A stretch of DNA of 64,000 bases, taken from the NCBI RefSeq assembly GCF_009769755.1, contig NZ_SDWJ01000002.1, positions 1,178,001 through 1,242,000 on the forward strand, written 5' to 3'. Origin of the DNA: Sphingorhabdus profundilacus (GTDB lineage Bacteria > Pseudomonadota > Alphaproteobacteria > Sphingomonadales > Sphingomonadaceae). This document shows positions 7,763-17,225 of the stretch, piece after piece (position 1 is the first letter of the stretch; every line of letters starts with the position of its first letter). The notes beneath the pieces were generated by a model that made no database searches, had not been told where the DNA came from, and saw only the letters and a program-made list of their open reading frames with translations. Both the position numbers and the translations under genes were made by a program.

Positions 7763-10036
7763 ATGAGGTGCATGGAAAACGCCACCCGTTCTGCCCGTAA
7801 CATATTGACCGGCCTGCACGAAGTTATGGCTTCGAAAAGCCATGCACAAACGAAGCTCAATCATGTCGTCAACATTATTGGCGAAGCACTGTCGAGCGAG
7901 GTGTGCTCCATCTATCTGTTGCGTGACGGTGCGCTGGAGCTGTTCGCGACGCGCGGGCTGAACGAAGCAGCGGTCCATGTCACCCGCCTTGGCCTTGGCG
8001 AAGGGCTGGTCGGGACCATCGCCGAAAATGTCGAGACGCTGAACCTGGACGAGGCCGCGGCCCACCCCAATTTCCGCTATGTCCCCGAAACCGGCGAAGA
8101 ACGGTTTCACAGCTTTGCAGGTGTCCCTATTGTCCGGTCAGAACGCGCCGTGGGGGTGCTGGCGGTTCAGCATGTCGAAACTCGCAAATATGACGAGATC
8201 GAGATTGAGGCATTGCAGACGGTGGCGATGGTCCTTTCCGAACTAATCGCCAATGCCGACCTGATCGACGACCCCGAAACAGGCGGCGGCATAGAAACCG
8301 GAACAATCATTCTGACTGGCCTGCCGCTGGTCAAGGGGGCGGCGGCAGGGGTTGCGATATTCCACCAACCCAATGTCCGTATAGAACACACGGTTGCCGA
8401 AGATACAGAGGCAGAGCGCCAGCGGGTTTATTCCGCCTTTGACAAAATGCGCGAACAAATTGACCGCATGGCGAGCCAGATCGATTTTGGCACCGGCGGC
8501 GAACATGAAGAGGTCATCGCGACTTACAAGATGTTTGCCTATGACGAAGGCTGGAGCCGCCGCATCAACGAAGCCATTGACAGCGGCCTGACCGCCGAAG
8601 CCGCGATTGAGCGCGTGCAGCAACGCACGAGAATGCGGATGCGGCAGATTGACGATCCGCTGCTCGCCGACCGGATGCACGATCTGGAAGATCTGTCGAA
8701 CCGGTTGCTGCGGATCGTGTCGGGGCAGATGAGCACGGCGGCGCAGCTCGGTTTGAAAAAAGACACAATCTTGCTCGCGCGCAATCTGGGGCCGGCTGAA
8801 CTGCTGGAATATGACAAAAGACGGCTGCGCGGGGTCGTTCTTGAAGAAGGGTCTTTGACCGCGCACGTCGTAATCGTTGCGCGCGCAATGGGTATTCCGG
8901 TGCTGGGCCGGGTTCGTGGCATCCGCCACAAGGTGCGCGATGGCGATATGCTGCTGCTGAATGCCGATGACAAAAGCGTTATCGTCCGGCCCGCCGCCGG
9001 GACCGAAGAATTGTTCCAGCATGATCTGGTCGACCGGCAAAAGAAAAAGGCCCGCTATGCCGCCATGCGGGACGACGCATCGGTCACAAAGGACGGCGTT
9101 CCGATTACCCTGATGATAAACGCCGGGCTACGCGACGATATGTCTGCGCTGGCGACGACCGGGGCCGAGGGCGTGGGCCTGTTCCGCACCGAATTCCAGT
9201 TCCTGATTTCCGCAACCCTGCCGCAACGCGAACGGCAGCAGCGATTTTACCGCGATGTGCTGGAGGCGGCGGGGGACAAGCCGGTGATTTTCCGCACGCT
9301 GGACATTGGTGGTGACAAGGCGCTGCCTTATCTGAAAGACGAAACCAGCGAAGAGGAAAATCCGGCGTTGGGCTGGCGGGCACTGCGCCTGTCGCTTGAC
9401 CATGCAGGGTTGATGAAAACGCAGGCGCGTGCGTTGATCGAGGCTTCGGCCGGTCGCACATTGCACGTGATGTTCCCGATGGTGTCGGAACCGTGGGAAT
9501 TCGACGCCGCAAAAGCCATTTTTGAAGGGCAGATGAAGTTTCTGGGCAAACAGAAAAAGCAGTTGCCCAGCAAGATCCGCTATGGCGCGATGCTGGAGGT
9601 TCCCGCGCTTGCCGAAACGCTCGATATTTTGCTGCCCAAAATCCAGTTTCTGTCCATCGGCACCAATGATCTGACACAATTCCTGTTCGCCGCCGACCGC
9701 GCCGACCCGCGATTGGCGGAGCGCTATGACTGGTTAAGCCCGGCCATTTTGCGGTTTATCAAACGCGTGGTCACTGCGACGCAAGGCCATGATGTGGATG
9801 TCGCCATCTGCGGCGAAATGGGCGGACGCAGTCTGGAAGCACTGGCGCTGATCGGCCTTGGCATCCGCAGACTGTCGATCACGCCTGCGGCTGTCGGGCC
9901 GGTCAAGGCGATGATCCGTACCGCCGATCATGCCGCCATCGGGGCCAAGATGACCGAGTTGCTGGCGATGCCGACCGCCAATCTTCGCACCGAATTATCG
10001 GCATGGGCCGCAGCCCAGGGCATTGAAACCGGCTGA
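7763..10036 (+). CDS. ptsP: Phosphoenolpyruvate-protein phosphotransferase PtsP (EI-Ntr)
   Basis: First enzyme of the nitrogen-related PTS, passing phosphate from PEP to NPr and EIIA-Ntr. The 757-residue product has an N-terminal GAF domain (about 15-165), the EI N-terminal domain, a swivelling phosphohistidine segment GSLTAHVVIVARAMG with His368, and the C-terminal PEP-binding TIM barrel (GLFRTEFQFL, FRTLDIGGDKALPY, LSIGTNDLTQFL). An ATG at 7772, three bases after AGG, is an equally possible start. EIIA-Ntr and NPr genes are not nearby. Likely a soluble cytoplasmic regulator. Confidence 0.95.
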   Translation: MRCMENATRSARNILTGLHEVMASKSHAQTKLNHVVNIIGEALSSEVCSIYLLRDGALELFATRGLNEAAVHVTRLGLGEGLVGTIAENVETLNLDEAAAHPNFRYVPETGEERFHSFAGVPIVRSERAVGVLAVQHVETRKYDEIEIEALQTVAMVLSELIANADLIDDPETGGGIETGTIILTGLPLVKGAAAGVAIFHQPNVRIEHTVAEDTEAERQRVYSAFDKMREQIDRMASQIDFGTGGEHEEVIATYKMFAYDEGWSRRINEAIDSGLTAEAAIERVQQRTRMRMRQIDDPLLADRMHDLEDLSNRLLRIVSGQMSTAAQLGLKKDTILLARNLGPAELLEYDKRRLRGVVLEEGSLTAHVVIVARAMGIPVLGRVRGIRHKVRDGDMLLLNADDKSVIVRPAAGTEELFQHDLVDRQKKKARYAAMRDDASVTKDGVPITLMINAGLRDDMSALATTGAEGVGLFRTEFQFLISATLPQRERQQRFYRDVLEAAGDKPVIFRTLDIGGDKALPYLKDETSEEENPALGWRALRLSLDHAGLMKTQARALIEASAGRTLHVMFPMVSEPWEFDAAKAIFEGQMKFLGKQKKQLPSKIRYGAMLEVPALAETLDILLPKIQFLSIGTNDLTQFLFAADRADPRLAERYDWLSPAILRFIKRVVTATQGHDVDVAICGEMGGRSLEALALIGLGIRRLSITPAAVGPVKAMIRTADHAAIGAKMTELLAMPTANLRTELSAWAAAQGIETG

Positions 10037-10132
10037 TATCGCACCCTTTATCGATTGACTTTCAACAGCGGGATGCCATTGTCCGCGCATCCGCCCGGAG
10101 AGGTGGAGGGACATAGGGTTGTGGAGATTGCA

Positions 10133-10942
10133 GTGGGTGAAGATTCACCGAGTGAAGACGAGTTCCGGTTTCACACCGTCGGCGAACAGCTAAAGGCGGA
10201 ACGAGAGCGCTTGGGTTTTAGTCTGGCCGATCTTGCAGCGCGCACGCGGGTGCCGATGCGACATCTGGAATCCATTGAAAAATCCGATTTTTCGGCGCTT
10301 CCCGGCTCGACCTATACGTTGGGTTTCGCCCGGTCCTATGCCCGCGCGGTGGAACTAGATGCGATTAAAATCAGCGCCGATTTGCGGTCAGAACTCGCCC
10401 AGAGTGGGCATGAGGGATATCAGGCGCCATTGCAAAATTACGAACCGACCGACCCCGCGCGTGTACCCTCGCGGACACTCGCCTGGACAGCGGCGGCCAT
10501 CGGCGTGCTTTTTGTGGCAGGCTATTTCATATGGCGCAGTATGACGCTTGATGGTTCGGTGGACATTACAATGCCGGTCCCATTTGCCGAGAAATCGCAA
10601 ATTGCAGCTCCGGCCCCCAAGGCAGCCCCACCCCCTTCGCCCGATATGACGGCGATGAAAGGACCTGTGATATTGACCGCAACCGACACGGTCTGGGTCA
10701 AGGTTTATGACGCCGAAAACAAGCGGCTTTATGAAAAAGAAATGCAATCGGGCGACAGCTATACCGTGCCGGCCGACGCCAACAAACCGATGATCGTAAC
10801 TGGCCGGCCAGAAGTGCTGACCGTGACCGTCGGCGGAAAAACCGTTCCGTCATTAGGCCCACCGGAAAAGACCGTCGCCGATCTGGAAATCAGTGCTCAA
10901 GCCCTGTTGGCAAGAACCCCGACGGCAAATCCCGCACCCTGA
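10133..10942 (+). CDS. RodZ-like HTH membrane protein (DUF4115)
   Basis: Bitopic protein with a cytoplasmic XRE-type helix-turn-helix domain (VGEQLKAERERLGFSLADLA, about residues 16-80), one transmembrane helix (TLAWTAAAIGVLFVAGYFIW) and a periplasmic beta-rich DUF4115 domain after a proline-rich linker. This architecture is that of RodZ, which links MreB to cell-wall synthesis. I chose GTG 10133 because GGAG lies six bases upstream and the HTH domain begins soon after. Earlier in-frame starts (TTG 10055, ATG 10073) lack a Shine-Dalgarno. 269 residues from 10133. Confidence 0.8.
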   Translation: MGEDSPSEDEFRFHTVGEQLKAERERLGFSLADLAARTRVPMRHLESIEKSDFSALPGSTYTLGFARSYARAVELDAIKISADLRSELAQSGHEGYQAPLQNYEPTDPARVPSRTLAWTAAAIGVLFVAGYFIWRSMTLDGSVDITMPVPFAEKSQIAAPAPKAAPPPSPDMTAMKGPVILTATDTVWVKVYDAENKRLYEKEMQSGDSYTVPADANKPMIVTGRPEVLTVTVGGKTVPSLGPPEKTVADLEISAQALLARTPTANPAP

Positions 10943-10972
10943 GCTTGTTTCACCACCGGTGACTGCGTTCCA

Positions 10973-11005
10973 GCGTCCCATTTGCAGCGGCCATGAGTGG
11001 GACGC
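10973..11005. other. Hairpin between the rodZ-like gene and cpoB
   Basis: The 8-bp arms GCGTCCCA (10973-10980) and TGGGACGC (10998-11005) enclose a 17-base loop. No T-run follows, so it is a weak terminator candidate at best. The rest of 10943-11149 shows nothing recognisable except the promoter-proximal region of cpoB. Confidence 0.4.
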
Positions 11006-11149
11006 CACCCAAAGCGGAGTTACAGAGTGAGGCGCCGGATAACCGGCCTTATTCGAAACTTTACATAAATACATTGCGATAGGCCTTTATTGCCTGAATC
11101 GGGCAGGCTATAGGATCAGCTGTTGGTCAGCATTCTGGGGAGAAGCCCA

Positions 11150-12082
11150 ATGATATTTCGAATTTTTTTAATGGGCAGCGCCGCGTTGATGTTGAGTGTT
11201 CCGGTGCACGCACAAGATGCCAATATCGACGGCCGCGTCGGCAAGCTGGAAAAGGAAATGCGCGCCGTGCAGCGGCAGGTATTCCCCAATGGCGCCGGAA
11301 AATTTCTGGAACCTGAAATCCAGACACCCAATGCGCCGAAACCGACAGGCTCTGCGTCCACGGCGACGGCAGATTTGTTGGCAAGGGTCGATACGCTGGA
11401 AACCCAGTTGGCAACATTGACCGGGCAAATTGAACAGCATGAAAATGTGATGCGATCAATGGAAAGCCGGTTGAAGACATTAGAGGCGCAGTTAAAGGCG
11501 CAGTCCGAAGCAACCACTGTCGAAGTGACAGAGCCGCCCGCAGCGGCTGCGATTATTGTGCCTGCGCCCAAACCGACGCCAGCAGCTGTAACCGTCCAGA
11601 CCAAGCCCAAAGTTGCAGCCGTCGTCCCTGCGGCCAAGCCGTCGGCGGCACGCACGGCGGCGGTGGCGGCGGTGGAAAAACCGGCGACCGGCGATGTCTT
11701 TGAAGATGGCTACACTTACGGATACCGCTTGTGGGAGGCGAAATTTTATCCCGAGGCGCAGGTTATGCTGGAAGAAATCATCAAGAAAAATCCCAAGCAT
11801 AAACGCGCCAGCTATGCCCGCAATTTGCTGGGCCGCGCCTGGCTTGATGACAAGAAGCCGGCCACGGCGGTGAAAGTTTTCTATGAAAATTACAAAAATG
11901 AACCGCGCGGCGACCGTGCAGCGGACAGCCTGTTCTACCTTGGATCTGCACTAACCGATCTGGGTAAAGCGGCCGAAGCGTGCGAAGCCTTTGGCGAATT
12001 GGCCAAGGCCTATCCCGATGTTGCCAGCGGACGACTGGCCGAACGGATGACAGCTGGCAAAATCAGGGCCAAGTGCACATAA
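11150..12082 (+). CDS. cpoB: Cell division coordinator CpoB (YbgF)
   Basis: Periplasmic Tol-Pal-associated protein that coordinates envelope constriction with peptidoglycan synthesis. ATG 11150, with GGGGAG at 11137-11142, gives a signal peptide (MIFRIFLMGSAALMLSVPVHAQ), a coiled-coil trimerisation region (DTLETQLATLTGQIEQHE), an Ala/Pro-rich linker (about residues 125-190) and C-terminal TPRs (EDGYTYGYRLWEAKFYPEA). 310 residues. The stop overlaps the proposed tilS start by ten bases. The usual pal and tolB genes are not upstream here. Confidence 0.9.
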   Translation: MIFRIFLMGSAALMLSVPVHAQDANIDGRVGKLEKEMRAVQRQVFPNGAGKFLEPEIQTPNAPKPTGSASTATADLLARVDTLETQLATLTGQIEQHENVMRSMESRLKTLEAQLKAQSEATTVEVTEPPAAAAIIVPAPKPTPAAVTVQTKPKVAAVVPAAKPSAARTAAVAAVEKPATGDVFEDGYTYGYRLWEAKFYPEAQVMLEEIIKKNPKHKRASYARNLLGRAWLDDKKPATAVKVFYENYKNEPRGDRAADSLFYLGSALTDLGKAAEACEAFGELAKAYPDVASGRLAERMTAGKIRAKCT

Positions 12083-13029
12083 AAATCCCCTGCGACGGGT
12101 TGGACCGGTTCCGTCAGGCGCTGGCCGATCTGGGTGTATTGAGGCAGGACCGGTTGATGCTCGCCATATCGGGTGGACCGGACAGTCTGGCATTGCTGTT
12201 GCTCGCCAGCCGGGTACTGCCGGGTCAGGTGGTGGCGGCTACTGTCGATCATCAACTGCGTCCCGAATCTGCGGATGAGGCGGATTTTGTCGGTGCCTTG
12301 TGCCTGGATCTGGCGGTTCCGCATGATATCATGCGGCCCGCGCATCCCATTGTCGGCAATATCCAATCCTCTGCCCGCGCGGCACGCTATGCCTTGCTGG
12401 AACAGGCCGCGGATGCCCATGGTTGCGCCTATATTGCGACCGCACATCATGGCGATGACCAGATTGAAACCCTGCTGATGCGGGTGGCGCGGGGCAGCGG
12501 CGTCGACGGCATGGCGTCAATTCGCGCCAAGAACGGCCGGATCATTCGCCCGATACTGGGCTTTGCCAAGGCTGAGCTGGAAGACATCTGCGCCGCCGCA
12601 GGCATAGATCCGGTGCGCGACCCCAGTAATGACAATGCCGATTTTGACAGGGTTGCGATGCGCCAATGGATCGCACAGACCGATCATCCGTTCCAAATTG
12701 ACCGAGCCAACCGGACGGCGGCGGCGTGCGGCGATGCGGCAGATGCGCTGTCATGGATGACGCGGACGCTCGCAGATGAACGGATAACGCAGACGGACGA
12801 CGCCATAACCTGTGATGCCCAGTCACTGCCCCGCGAAATCCAGCGCCGCCTGCTGCTGGAATCGATCCACCGCCTTGACCCCGGCCTGCACCCGAAGGGC
12901 GGGGCCATCGACCATCTGCTCATCCAGTTGCAATCCGGCAAATCGGCGATGATCGGCAATTTGATCTGCAAGGGCGGGCCGCGCTGGACCCTATCGCCTG
13001 CCCCCCCGCGTCGCACTGGCGGGCCTTGA
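12073..13029 (+). CDS. tilS: tRNA(Ile)-lysidine synthase
   Basis: Modifies C34 of the CAU-anticodon tRNA-Ile to lysidine, changing both charging and decoding. The PP-loop ATPase motif SGGPDS is at residues 33-38, followed by the family signatures TVDHQLRPES and TAHHGDDQIETLLMRVARGSG. GTG 12073 is chosen because it overlaps the end of cpoB (translational coupling) and places the PP-loop at the usual distance; a frame open to 11980 would lie inside cpoB. 318 residues, without the full C-terminal domains seen in some homologues. Confidence 0.9.
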   Translation: MHIKIPCDGLDRFRQALADLGVLRQDRLMLAISGGPDSLALLLLASRVLPGQVVAATVDHQLRPESADEADFVGALCLDLAVPHDIMRPAHPIVGNIQSSARAARYALLEQAADAHGCAYIATAHHGDDQIETLLMRVARGSGVDGMASIRAKNGRIIRPILGFAKAELEDICAAAGIDPVRDPSNDNADFDRVAMRQWIAQTDHPFQIDRANRTAAACGDAADALSWMTRTLADERITQTDDAITCDAQSLPREIQRRLLLESIHRLDPGLHPKGGAIDHLLIQLQSGKSAMIGNLICKGGPRWTLSPAPPRRTGGP

Positions 13030-13069
13030 AGCAAGGGTCGGTATCCTGACCCTAAGTTGTAAGCTTGCT
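13030..13069. terminator. Nested hairpin between convergent tilS and ruvB
   Basis: The outer arms AGCAAG/CTTGCT (13030-13035 with 13064-13069) enclose an inner hairpin AGGGTC/GACCCT (13034-13039 with 13048-13053). It sits exactly between two convergent genes and touches the ruvB stop, so it may act as a shared, weak bidirectional terminator. It also contains the recurrent TCCTGACCCTAA motif (13044-13055). Confidence 0.4.
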
Positions 13070-14090
13070 ATTTATCAAACAACCCATCCTGCGAACCGGC
13101 AGGCGGGTTGAGGCCCAGATGCTTCCATCCCGGTGCATTGAGTGCACGGCCACGCGCGGTGCGGGCGATGAGGCCGAGTTGCAACAGATAGGGTTCCACC
13201 ACATCCTCGATTGTATCGCGTGGTTCGGACAAGCCCGCGGCCAGCGCCTCGACACCGACCGGTCCGCCCCGATAAATATCGGCAATCATGTATAGATACC
13301 GCCGGTCCATGGCATCCAGTCCCAGTGCATCAACCTCCAACCGGTTGAGCGCGGCATCGGCAATTTTTGCGGTGACCACCGGTTCGCCCGCAACATTGGC
13401 AAAATCGCGCACACGGCGCAGCAAGCGACCCGCGATCCGGGGCGTGCCCCGCGCGCGCTTGGCAATTTCATTCGCGCCGTCGGGCGCAATGCCCAGATCG
13501 AGCAAGCGGGCGGCGCGGGTTACAACCAGTTCCAGTTCGGCATGGGTGTAGAAATTCAGCCGCACCGGAATGCCGAAACGGTCGCGCAACGGCGTCGTGA
13601 GCAGTCCCTGCCGCGTTGTCGCCCCGACAAGCGTGAAGGCGGGCAAATCGATCCGCACCGACCGCGCCGATGGCCCTTCGCCGATCATGATATCAAGCGC
13701 GCGGTCTTCCATGGCAGGATAGAGAATTTCCTCGACCACCGGACTTAGCCGGTGGATTTCGTCGATGAACAAAACGTCGCCATCTTCCAAATTGGTCAGC
13801 AGCGCCGCCAGATCGCCCGATTTCGCAATGACCGGACCTGATGTCGCGCGGAACCCGACGCCCATTTCCTTGGCCACAATTTGCGCCAATGTGGTCTTGC
13901 CCAAGCCCGGCGGCCCAAAAAACAGGACATGGTCCAGCGGCTGCCCGCGACCTTTCGCCGCCTCGATAAAGACTCGCAAATTATCGCGCGCCGCGGCTTG
14001 GCCAATAAATTCGGCGAGCGTCTTGGGACGCAGCGCGGCATCGACATCTTCGGGGCGTTTGTCTGGCGTGGTGAGGCGGTCTTCAGTCAC
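13068..14090 (-). CDS. ruvB: Holliday junction branch migration helicase RuvB
   Basis: Hexameric AAA+ motor that drives branch migration with RuvA. The 340-residue product has Walker [10 protein letters not shown], Walker B ([10 protein letters not shown]) and the C-terminal winged helix ([17 protein letters not shown]). It starts at GTG 14090, and that GTG overlaps the stop of the upstream parE gene as GTGA. Translation of ruvB may therefore be coupled to a toxin gene. ruvC and ruvA lie upstream on the same strand. Confidence 0.97.
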   Translation of the reverse strand: MTEDRLTTPDKRPEDVDAALRPKTLAEFIGQAAARDNLRVFIEAAKGRGQPLDHVLFFGPPGLGKTTLAQIVAKEMGVGFRATSGPVIAKSGDLAALLTNLEDGDVLFIDEIHRLSPVVEEILYPAMEDRALDIMIGEGPSARSVRIDLPAFTLVGATTRQGLLTTPLRDRFGIPVRLNFYTHAELELVVTRAARLLDLGIAPDGANEIAKRARGTPRIAGRLLRRVRDFANVAGEPVVTAKIADAALNRLEVDALGLDAMDRRYLYMIADIYRGGPVGVEALAAGLSEPRDTIEDVVEPYLLQLGLIARTARGRALNAPGWKHLGLNPPAGSQDGLFDK

Positions 14091-14392
14091 TGCTTCGCTT
14101 CCCTTAACGCCCGCTTCACATCCATGGCATGATGGATAATCCGGATAATAACTACGACATCATCCTGCACATGATAAATTATCCTATGTTGCCGGTGTGT
14201 AAGCTTTCGGATGCCTTTCCCCAGATCGGGTTCCAGCAGTCCAGCCTTCGGATGACGACGCAGCAGATCGAACAATTCGTCAAAGCCAGTAAAATAGCGA
14301 TCAGCTACATCGGCGCTGAATTGCTCGATGCTGTATTTACGAATTACCACAAAATCTGCCCGAGCCGCAGAGCTTAATTTTACCCTAGTCAC
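14087..14392 (-). CDS. parE: ParE/RelE-superfamily toxin
   Basis: About 101-residue toxin starting at GTG 14392 (or the adjacent GTG 14395), overlapping the end of parD by eight bases. The sequence [17 protein letters not shown], then [15 protein letters not shown] and [14 protein letters not shown], is the ParE layout: an N-terminal helical hairpin followed by a beta-sheet with basic residues. ParE toxins usually poison DNA gyrase and RelE toxins cut mRNA; ParE is the better match given the ParD-like partner. Its stop overlaps the ruvB start. Confidence 0.85.
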   Translation of the reverse strand: MTRVKLSSAARADFVVIRKYSIEQFSADVADRYFTGFDELFDLLRRHPKAGLLEPDLGKGIRKLTHRQHRIIYHVQDDVVVIIRIIHHAMDVKRALREAKQ

Positions 14393-14636
14393 CACGAGCC
14401 GGATGCTCGGCCATAATTTCGCGCAGAACAACCTCGGGCTCTTTTTCTATGACACCCGATGCCAACCCTTCGGCAACCAATCCGCGCAGCCATGCAGAGT
14501 CGTCCATGGCTGCTTCCTGGTCGCGTCGGACCAGATCGCGCACATAGTCGCTTGCGCTGCTGTAGCGGCCTTCCAAAACCCTCGAATCTACCCAATCTTT
14601 GAGCGCGGGCGGAATGGATAAATTGAGCTGGGCCAT
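14385..14636 (-). CDS. parD: ParD-like ribbon-helix-helix antitoxin
   Basis: 83-residue antitoxin starting MAQLNLSIPPALKDWVDSRV, with the RHH core SSASDYVRDLVRRD and an acidic/hydrophobic C-terminal toxin-binding tail. ATG 14639 is also possible. The upstream DNA (14637-14693) is AT-rich and holds ACAAAT/ATTTGT repeats (about 14650-14669) that could be the autoregulatory operator. It lies between ruvA and parE, all on the minus strand. Confidence 0.87.
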   Translation of the reverse strand: MAQLNLSIPPALKDWVDSRVLEGRYSSASDYVRDLVRRDQEAAMDDSAWLRGLVAEGLASGVIEKEPEVVLREIMAEHPARGD

Positions 14637-14693
14637 CATATGAATATACAAATCCGCACAAATTTGTCGAGTAATTTCTCAATATTGTATTAA

Positions 14694-15302
14694 TCATGGC
14701 TTCGAAGCCTTCTTCAACGCCAGCCGGACCAGCGCATCCAAGCTCGCATCCGCCCCCAATTCCTCAACCGCCAAGGCCACGGCGGCCCCCGCCTCTCCGG
14801 GTTTGAAGCCCAGATTGGCAAGCGCCGACAGGGCATCGCCCGCATGTCCGCCGCCACCAGCCGCAGCCGCCAATTTTGCCCCGCCGCCAATTCCGGCAAG
14901 CGCGCCGACCTTATCCTTCAATTCATTGACAATCCGGCTGGCGAGTTTCGGACCAACGCCATTGGCGCGCGCGACCATCGCGGCGTCGCCGCTGCCAATC
15001 GCAAGCGCGAGATCCTGTGGTTCGATGGCGGACAATATCGCAAGCCCCACCTTGCCGCCCACGCCTTGCACCCCAGTTAAAAGGCGGAACCAGTCGCGCT
15101 CTTCGCGGGTGGCAAAGCCGATCAGGCGCATGTCATTTTCGCTGACCTGCATTTCGGTGAATACGGTGGCGAAATCATCGGTCTTGCCAAGCGCCGCCAA
15201 CGTCCGCGCGCTTGCCTGTACCAGATAGCCGACGCCATTTACGTCGATAACCAGATGGTCAGCGCTTGTTTCGTCAATCCGGCCATATAGCTTTGCGATC
15301 AT
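14694..15302 (-). CDS. ruvA: Holliday junction branch migration complex subunit RuvA
   Basis: Binds Holliday junctions as a tetramer and loads RuvB. The 202-residue product starts [20 protein letters not shown] (OB domain), has two helix-hairpin-helix motifs ([18 protein letters not shown] and [19 protein letters not shown]) and a C-terminal RuvB-binding domain ([16 protein letters not shown]). It lies between ruvC and the parDE insertion. Confidence 0.97.
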   Translation of the reverse strand: MIAKLYGRIDETSADHLVIDVNGVGYLVQASARTLAALGKTDDFATVFTEMQVSENDMRLIGFATREERDWFRLLTGVQGVGGKVGLAILSAIEPQDLALAIGSGDAAMVARANGVGPKLASRIVNELKDKVGALAGIGGGAKLAAAAGGGGHAGDALSALANLGFKPGEAGAAVALAVEELGADASLDALVRLALKKASKP

Positions 15303-15373
15303 GTCCGCCCCTTCATGCCAGATGGTTAGCCTGCCAAAAGTTCAAGGGCAAGAAAAAGAGAACAAGAAGTGAA

Positions 15374-15844
15374 CTAGCCCCGCATATGATGCGCGTGGGT
15401 AATCGCCACGGCCAGGGCATCGGCGGCATCCGGTCCGGCCAGTTTGAGGCCCGGCAGCAATATGCGGAGCATTGCCTGAATCTGATCCTTGTCGGCCTTG
15501 CCCGTGCCCACGACCGATTTCTTCACCAGCCGCGCGGCATATTCGGTGACGATAACCCGCGCCTTGGCCGCCCCGAGCAGGACGACCCCGCGTGCCTGAC
15601 CCAGCTTCAATGTCGTCTGCGGGTTTTTGTTCACGAACACTTCTTCGACCGCCACCGCGTCGGGACGGAAGCTGTCGATCACGGCATTCAGCTTGGCATC
15701 GAGCAGCAGCAGGCGGTTGGCCAGCGGCAATTTGGCGTCCGTTTCAATCTCGCCATTGTCGATGTGGGAAAGGCGGTTGCCTTCCTTGCGAATAACGCCC
15801 CAGCCGGTCGTACCCAGGCCGGGGTCAAGTCCGAGGATGATCAT
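15374..15844 (-). CDS. ruvC: Crossover junction endodeoxyribonuclease RuvC
   Basis: Resolves Holliday junctions by symmetric nicks. The 156-residue product begins [18 protein letters not shown], with catalytic Asp7. The other acidic residues are visible in [13 protein letters not shown] and in [17 protein letters not shown]. First gene of ruvC-ruvA-parD-parE-ruvB; 71 bases separate it from ruvA. A large inverted repeat lies just upstream of its start. Confidence 0.96.
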   Translation of the reverse strand: MIILGLDPGLGTTGWGVIRKEGNRLSHIDNGEIETDAKLPLANRLLLLDAKLNAVIDSFRPDAVAVEEVFVNKNPQTTLKLGQARGVVLLGAAKARVIVTEYAARLVKKSVVGTGKADKDQIQAMLRILLPGLKLAGPDAADALAVAITHAHHMRG

Positions 15845-15853
15845 AGTCGAAAT

Positions 15854-15933
15854 CCGTTCGTGTCGAGCGAAGTCGAGACAGCGATCGGCCGTGCGCGGTC
15901 TAGCGGCATCTCGACTGGGCTCGATGCGAACGG
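15854..15933. repeat. Long imperfect inverted repeat with TCGAGCGAAGTCGAGA core
   Basis: The 25-base arms 15854-15878 and 15909-15933 are complementary except for four positions, both carrying CCGTTCG at the outer edge and AGTCGAGA at the inner edge. It fills most of the 99 bases between yebC and ruvC. Similar TCGAGCGAAGTCGAGA elements are, to my knowledge, common REP-like repeats in sphingomonad genomes. Confidence 0.7.
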
Positions 15934-15943
15934 TACTGGGTGC

Positions 15944-16687
15944 TTAGCCAAGCTTCGCCATGACCTCGTCGGACATGTCGTAATTGCCCCAGACCGTCTG
16001 AACATCATCATCGTCTTCCAGCGCGTCGATCATTTTCAGCAAGGTCGCGGCATTGGCTTCGTCAACTTCCACGAGGATTTGCGGCTTCCAGGCAAGCTTC
16101 GCGCTCTCGGCCTCGCCAAGGGTTGCCTCGAGTGCCTTCGAAACTTCGTGCAAACTATCCATCGCAGTCCAGATGCTGTGTTCGTCTTCGCCCGATTCCA
16201 CGTCTTCGGCGCCTGCCTCAAGAGCAGCCTCGAACACATGGTCGGCATCGCCGACACTGGCGGGATAGGTGATCAGGCCCATACGGTCGAACCCGTGGCT
16301 CACCGCACCTGACGCACCCAGATTGCCGCCATTCTTGCTGAATGCCGTGCGTACATTCGTCGCCGTGCGGTTGCGGTTGTCGGTCAGCGCCTCGACGATG
16401 ACAGCAACGCCGCCGGGGCCATAGCCTTCGTAGCGCACCTCTTCATAATCTTCGCCGCCGGCGGCATTCGCCTTGTCAATCGCGCGCTGGATATTGTCCT
16501 TGGGCATTGACTGCGCCTTGGCCGCGTTGACCGCCAGCCGCAGGCGCGGGTTCATGTCGGGATCCGGCATCCCCATTTTCGCCGCTACAGTGATTTCGCG
16601 GCTCAATTTGGAAAATTGGGCCGAACGTTTCTTATCCTGCGCGCCTTTGCGATGCTGGATATTTTTGAATTTACTATGGCCTGCCAT
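15944..16687 (-). CDS. YebC/PmpR family protein
   Basis: 247-residue protein opening [20 protein letters not shown], the hallmark of YebC/TACO1. Members were annotated as transcriptional regulators and are now linked to translation of difficult (for example proline-rich) sequences. The acidic central part (EDDDDVQ near the C-terminus) and [13 protein letters not shown] segment fit the family. It lies upstream of ruvC on the same strand, the classical yebC-ruvCAB linkage. Confidence 0.95.
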   Translation of the reverse strand: MAGHSKFKNIQHRKGAQDKKRSAQFSKLSREITVAAKMGMPDPDMNPRLRLAVNAAKAQSMPKDNIQRAIDKANAAGGEDYEEVRYEGYGPGGVAVIVEALTDNRNRTATNVRTAFSKNGGNLGASGAVSHGFDRMGLITYPASVGDADHVFEAALEAGAEDVESGEDEHSIWTAMDSLHEVSKALEATLGEAESAKLAWKPQILVEVDEANAATLLKMIDALEDDDDVQTVWGNYDMSDEVMAKLG

Positions 16688-16764
16688 GGCTCTTTTCTTT
16701 GAAGCTAAAGTGAAGTGAAGGCGCGCCCTTACAACAGGGACGGGGGCAAGGGCAAGCGGGGCGC

Positions 16765-17085
16765 TTAACCCAGCTTCACCGCTGTGCCCGATGCGGTGAC
16801 CATCAACATCGAACCTTCCTTGCCCAGCACCTCATAATCAAGGTCGATACCGATCACAGCGTCCGCACCCAGATTGCGGGCTTCGTCGGCCAGCTCGGCT
16901 AGCGCCGTCTGGCGGGCGTCACGCAGCGAGCTTTCATACGCCCCCGACCGTCCGCCCACAATGTCGCGGATGCCGGCGAACAGATCCTTGAAGATATTGG
17001 CGCCCACAATGACTTCGCCGGTAACCACGCCGAGATATGCGCGAACGGGTTGGCCTTCAATGGTGGAGGTGGTGGTCATCAGCAT
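16765..17085 (-). CDS. YbjQ/UPF0145 family protein
   Basis: 106-residue protein with the family motifs [29 protein letters not shown] and [15 protein letters not shown]. The family is described as putative heavy-metal-binding and forms pentamers; its cellular role is not established. GGAG lies about ten bases upstream of the ATG. A second in-frame ATG two codons later is possible. Stand-alone gene. Confidence 0.88.
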   Translation of the reverse strand: MLMTTTSTIEGQPVRAYLGVVTGEVIVGANIFKDLFAGIRDIVGGRSGAYESSLRDARQTALAELADEARNLGADAVIGIDLDYEVLGKEGSMLMVTASGTAVKLG

Positions 17086-17225
17086 AAGGAATCTCGCTCC
17101 TGAAATTTAAATAGGATTTTTTCGCCTCTGATCATTGGCCTAACTCGATGTCAGCCTCAAGTCTTGAGCAAAGTTAAATTGCAATTTTCTTGATCGAATG
17201 GTTGGGGAAGGGTCGGAGGTATAAA

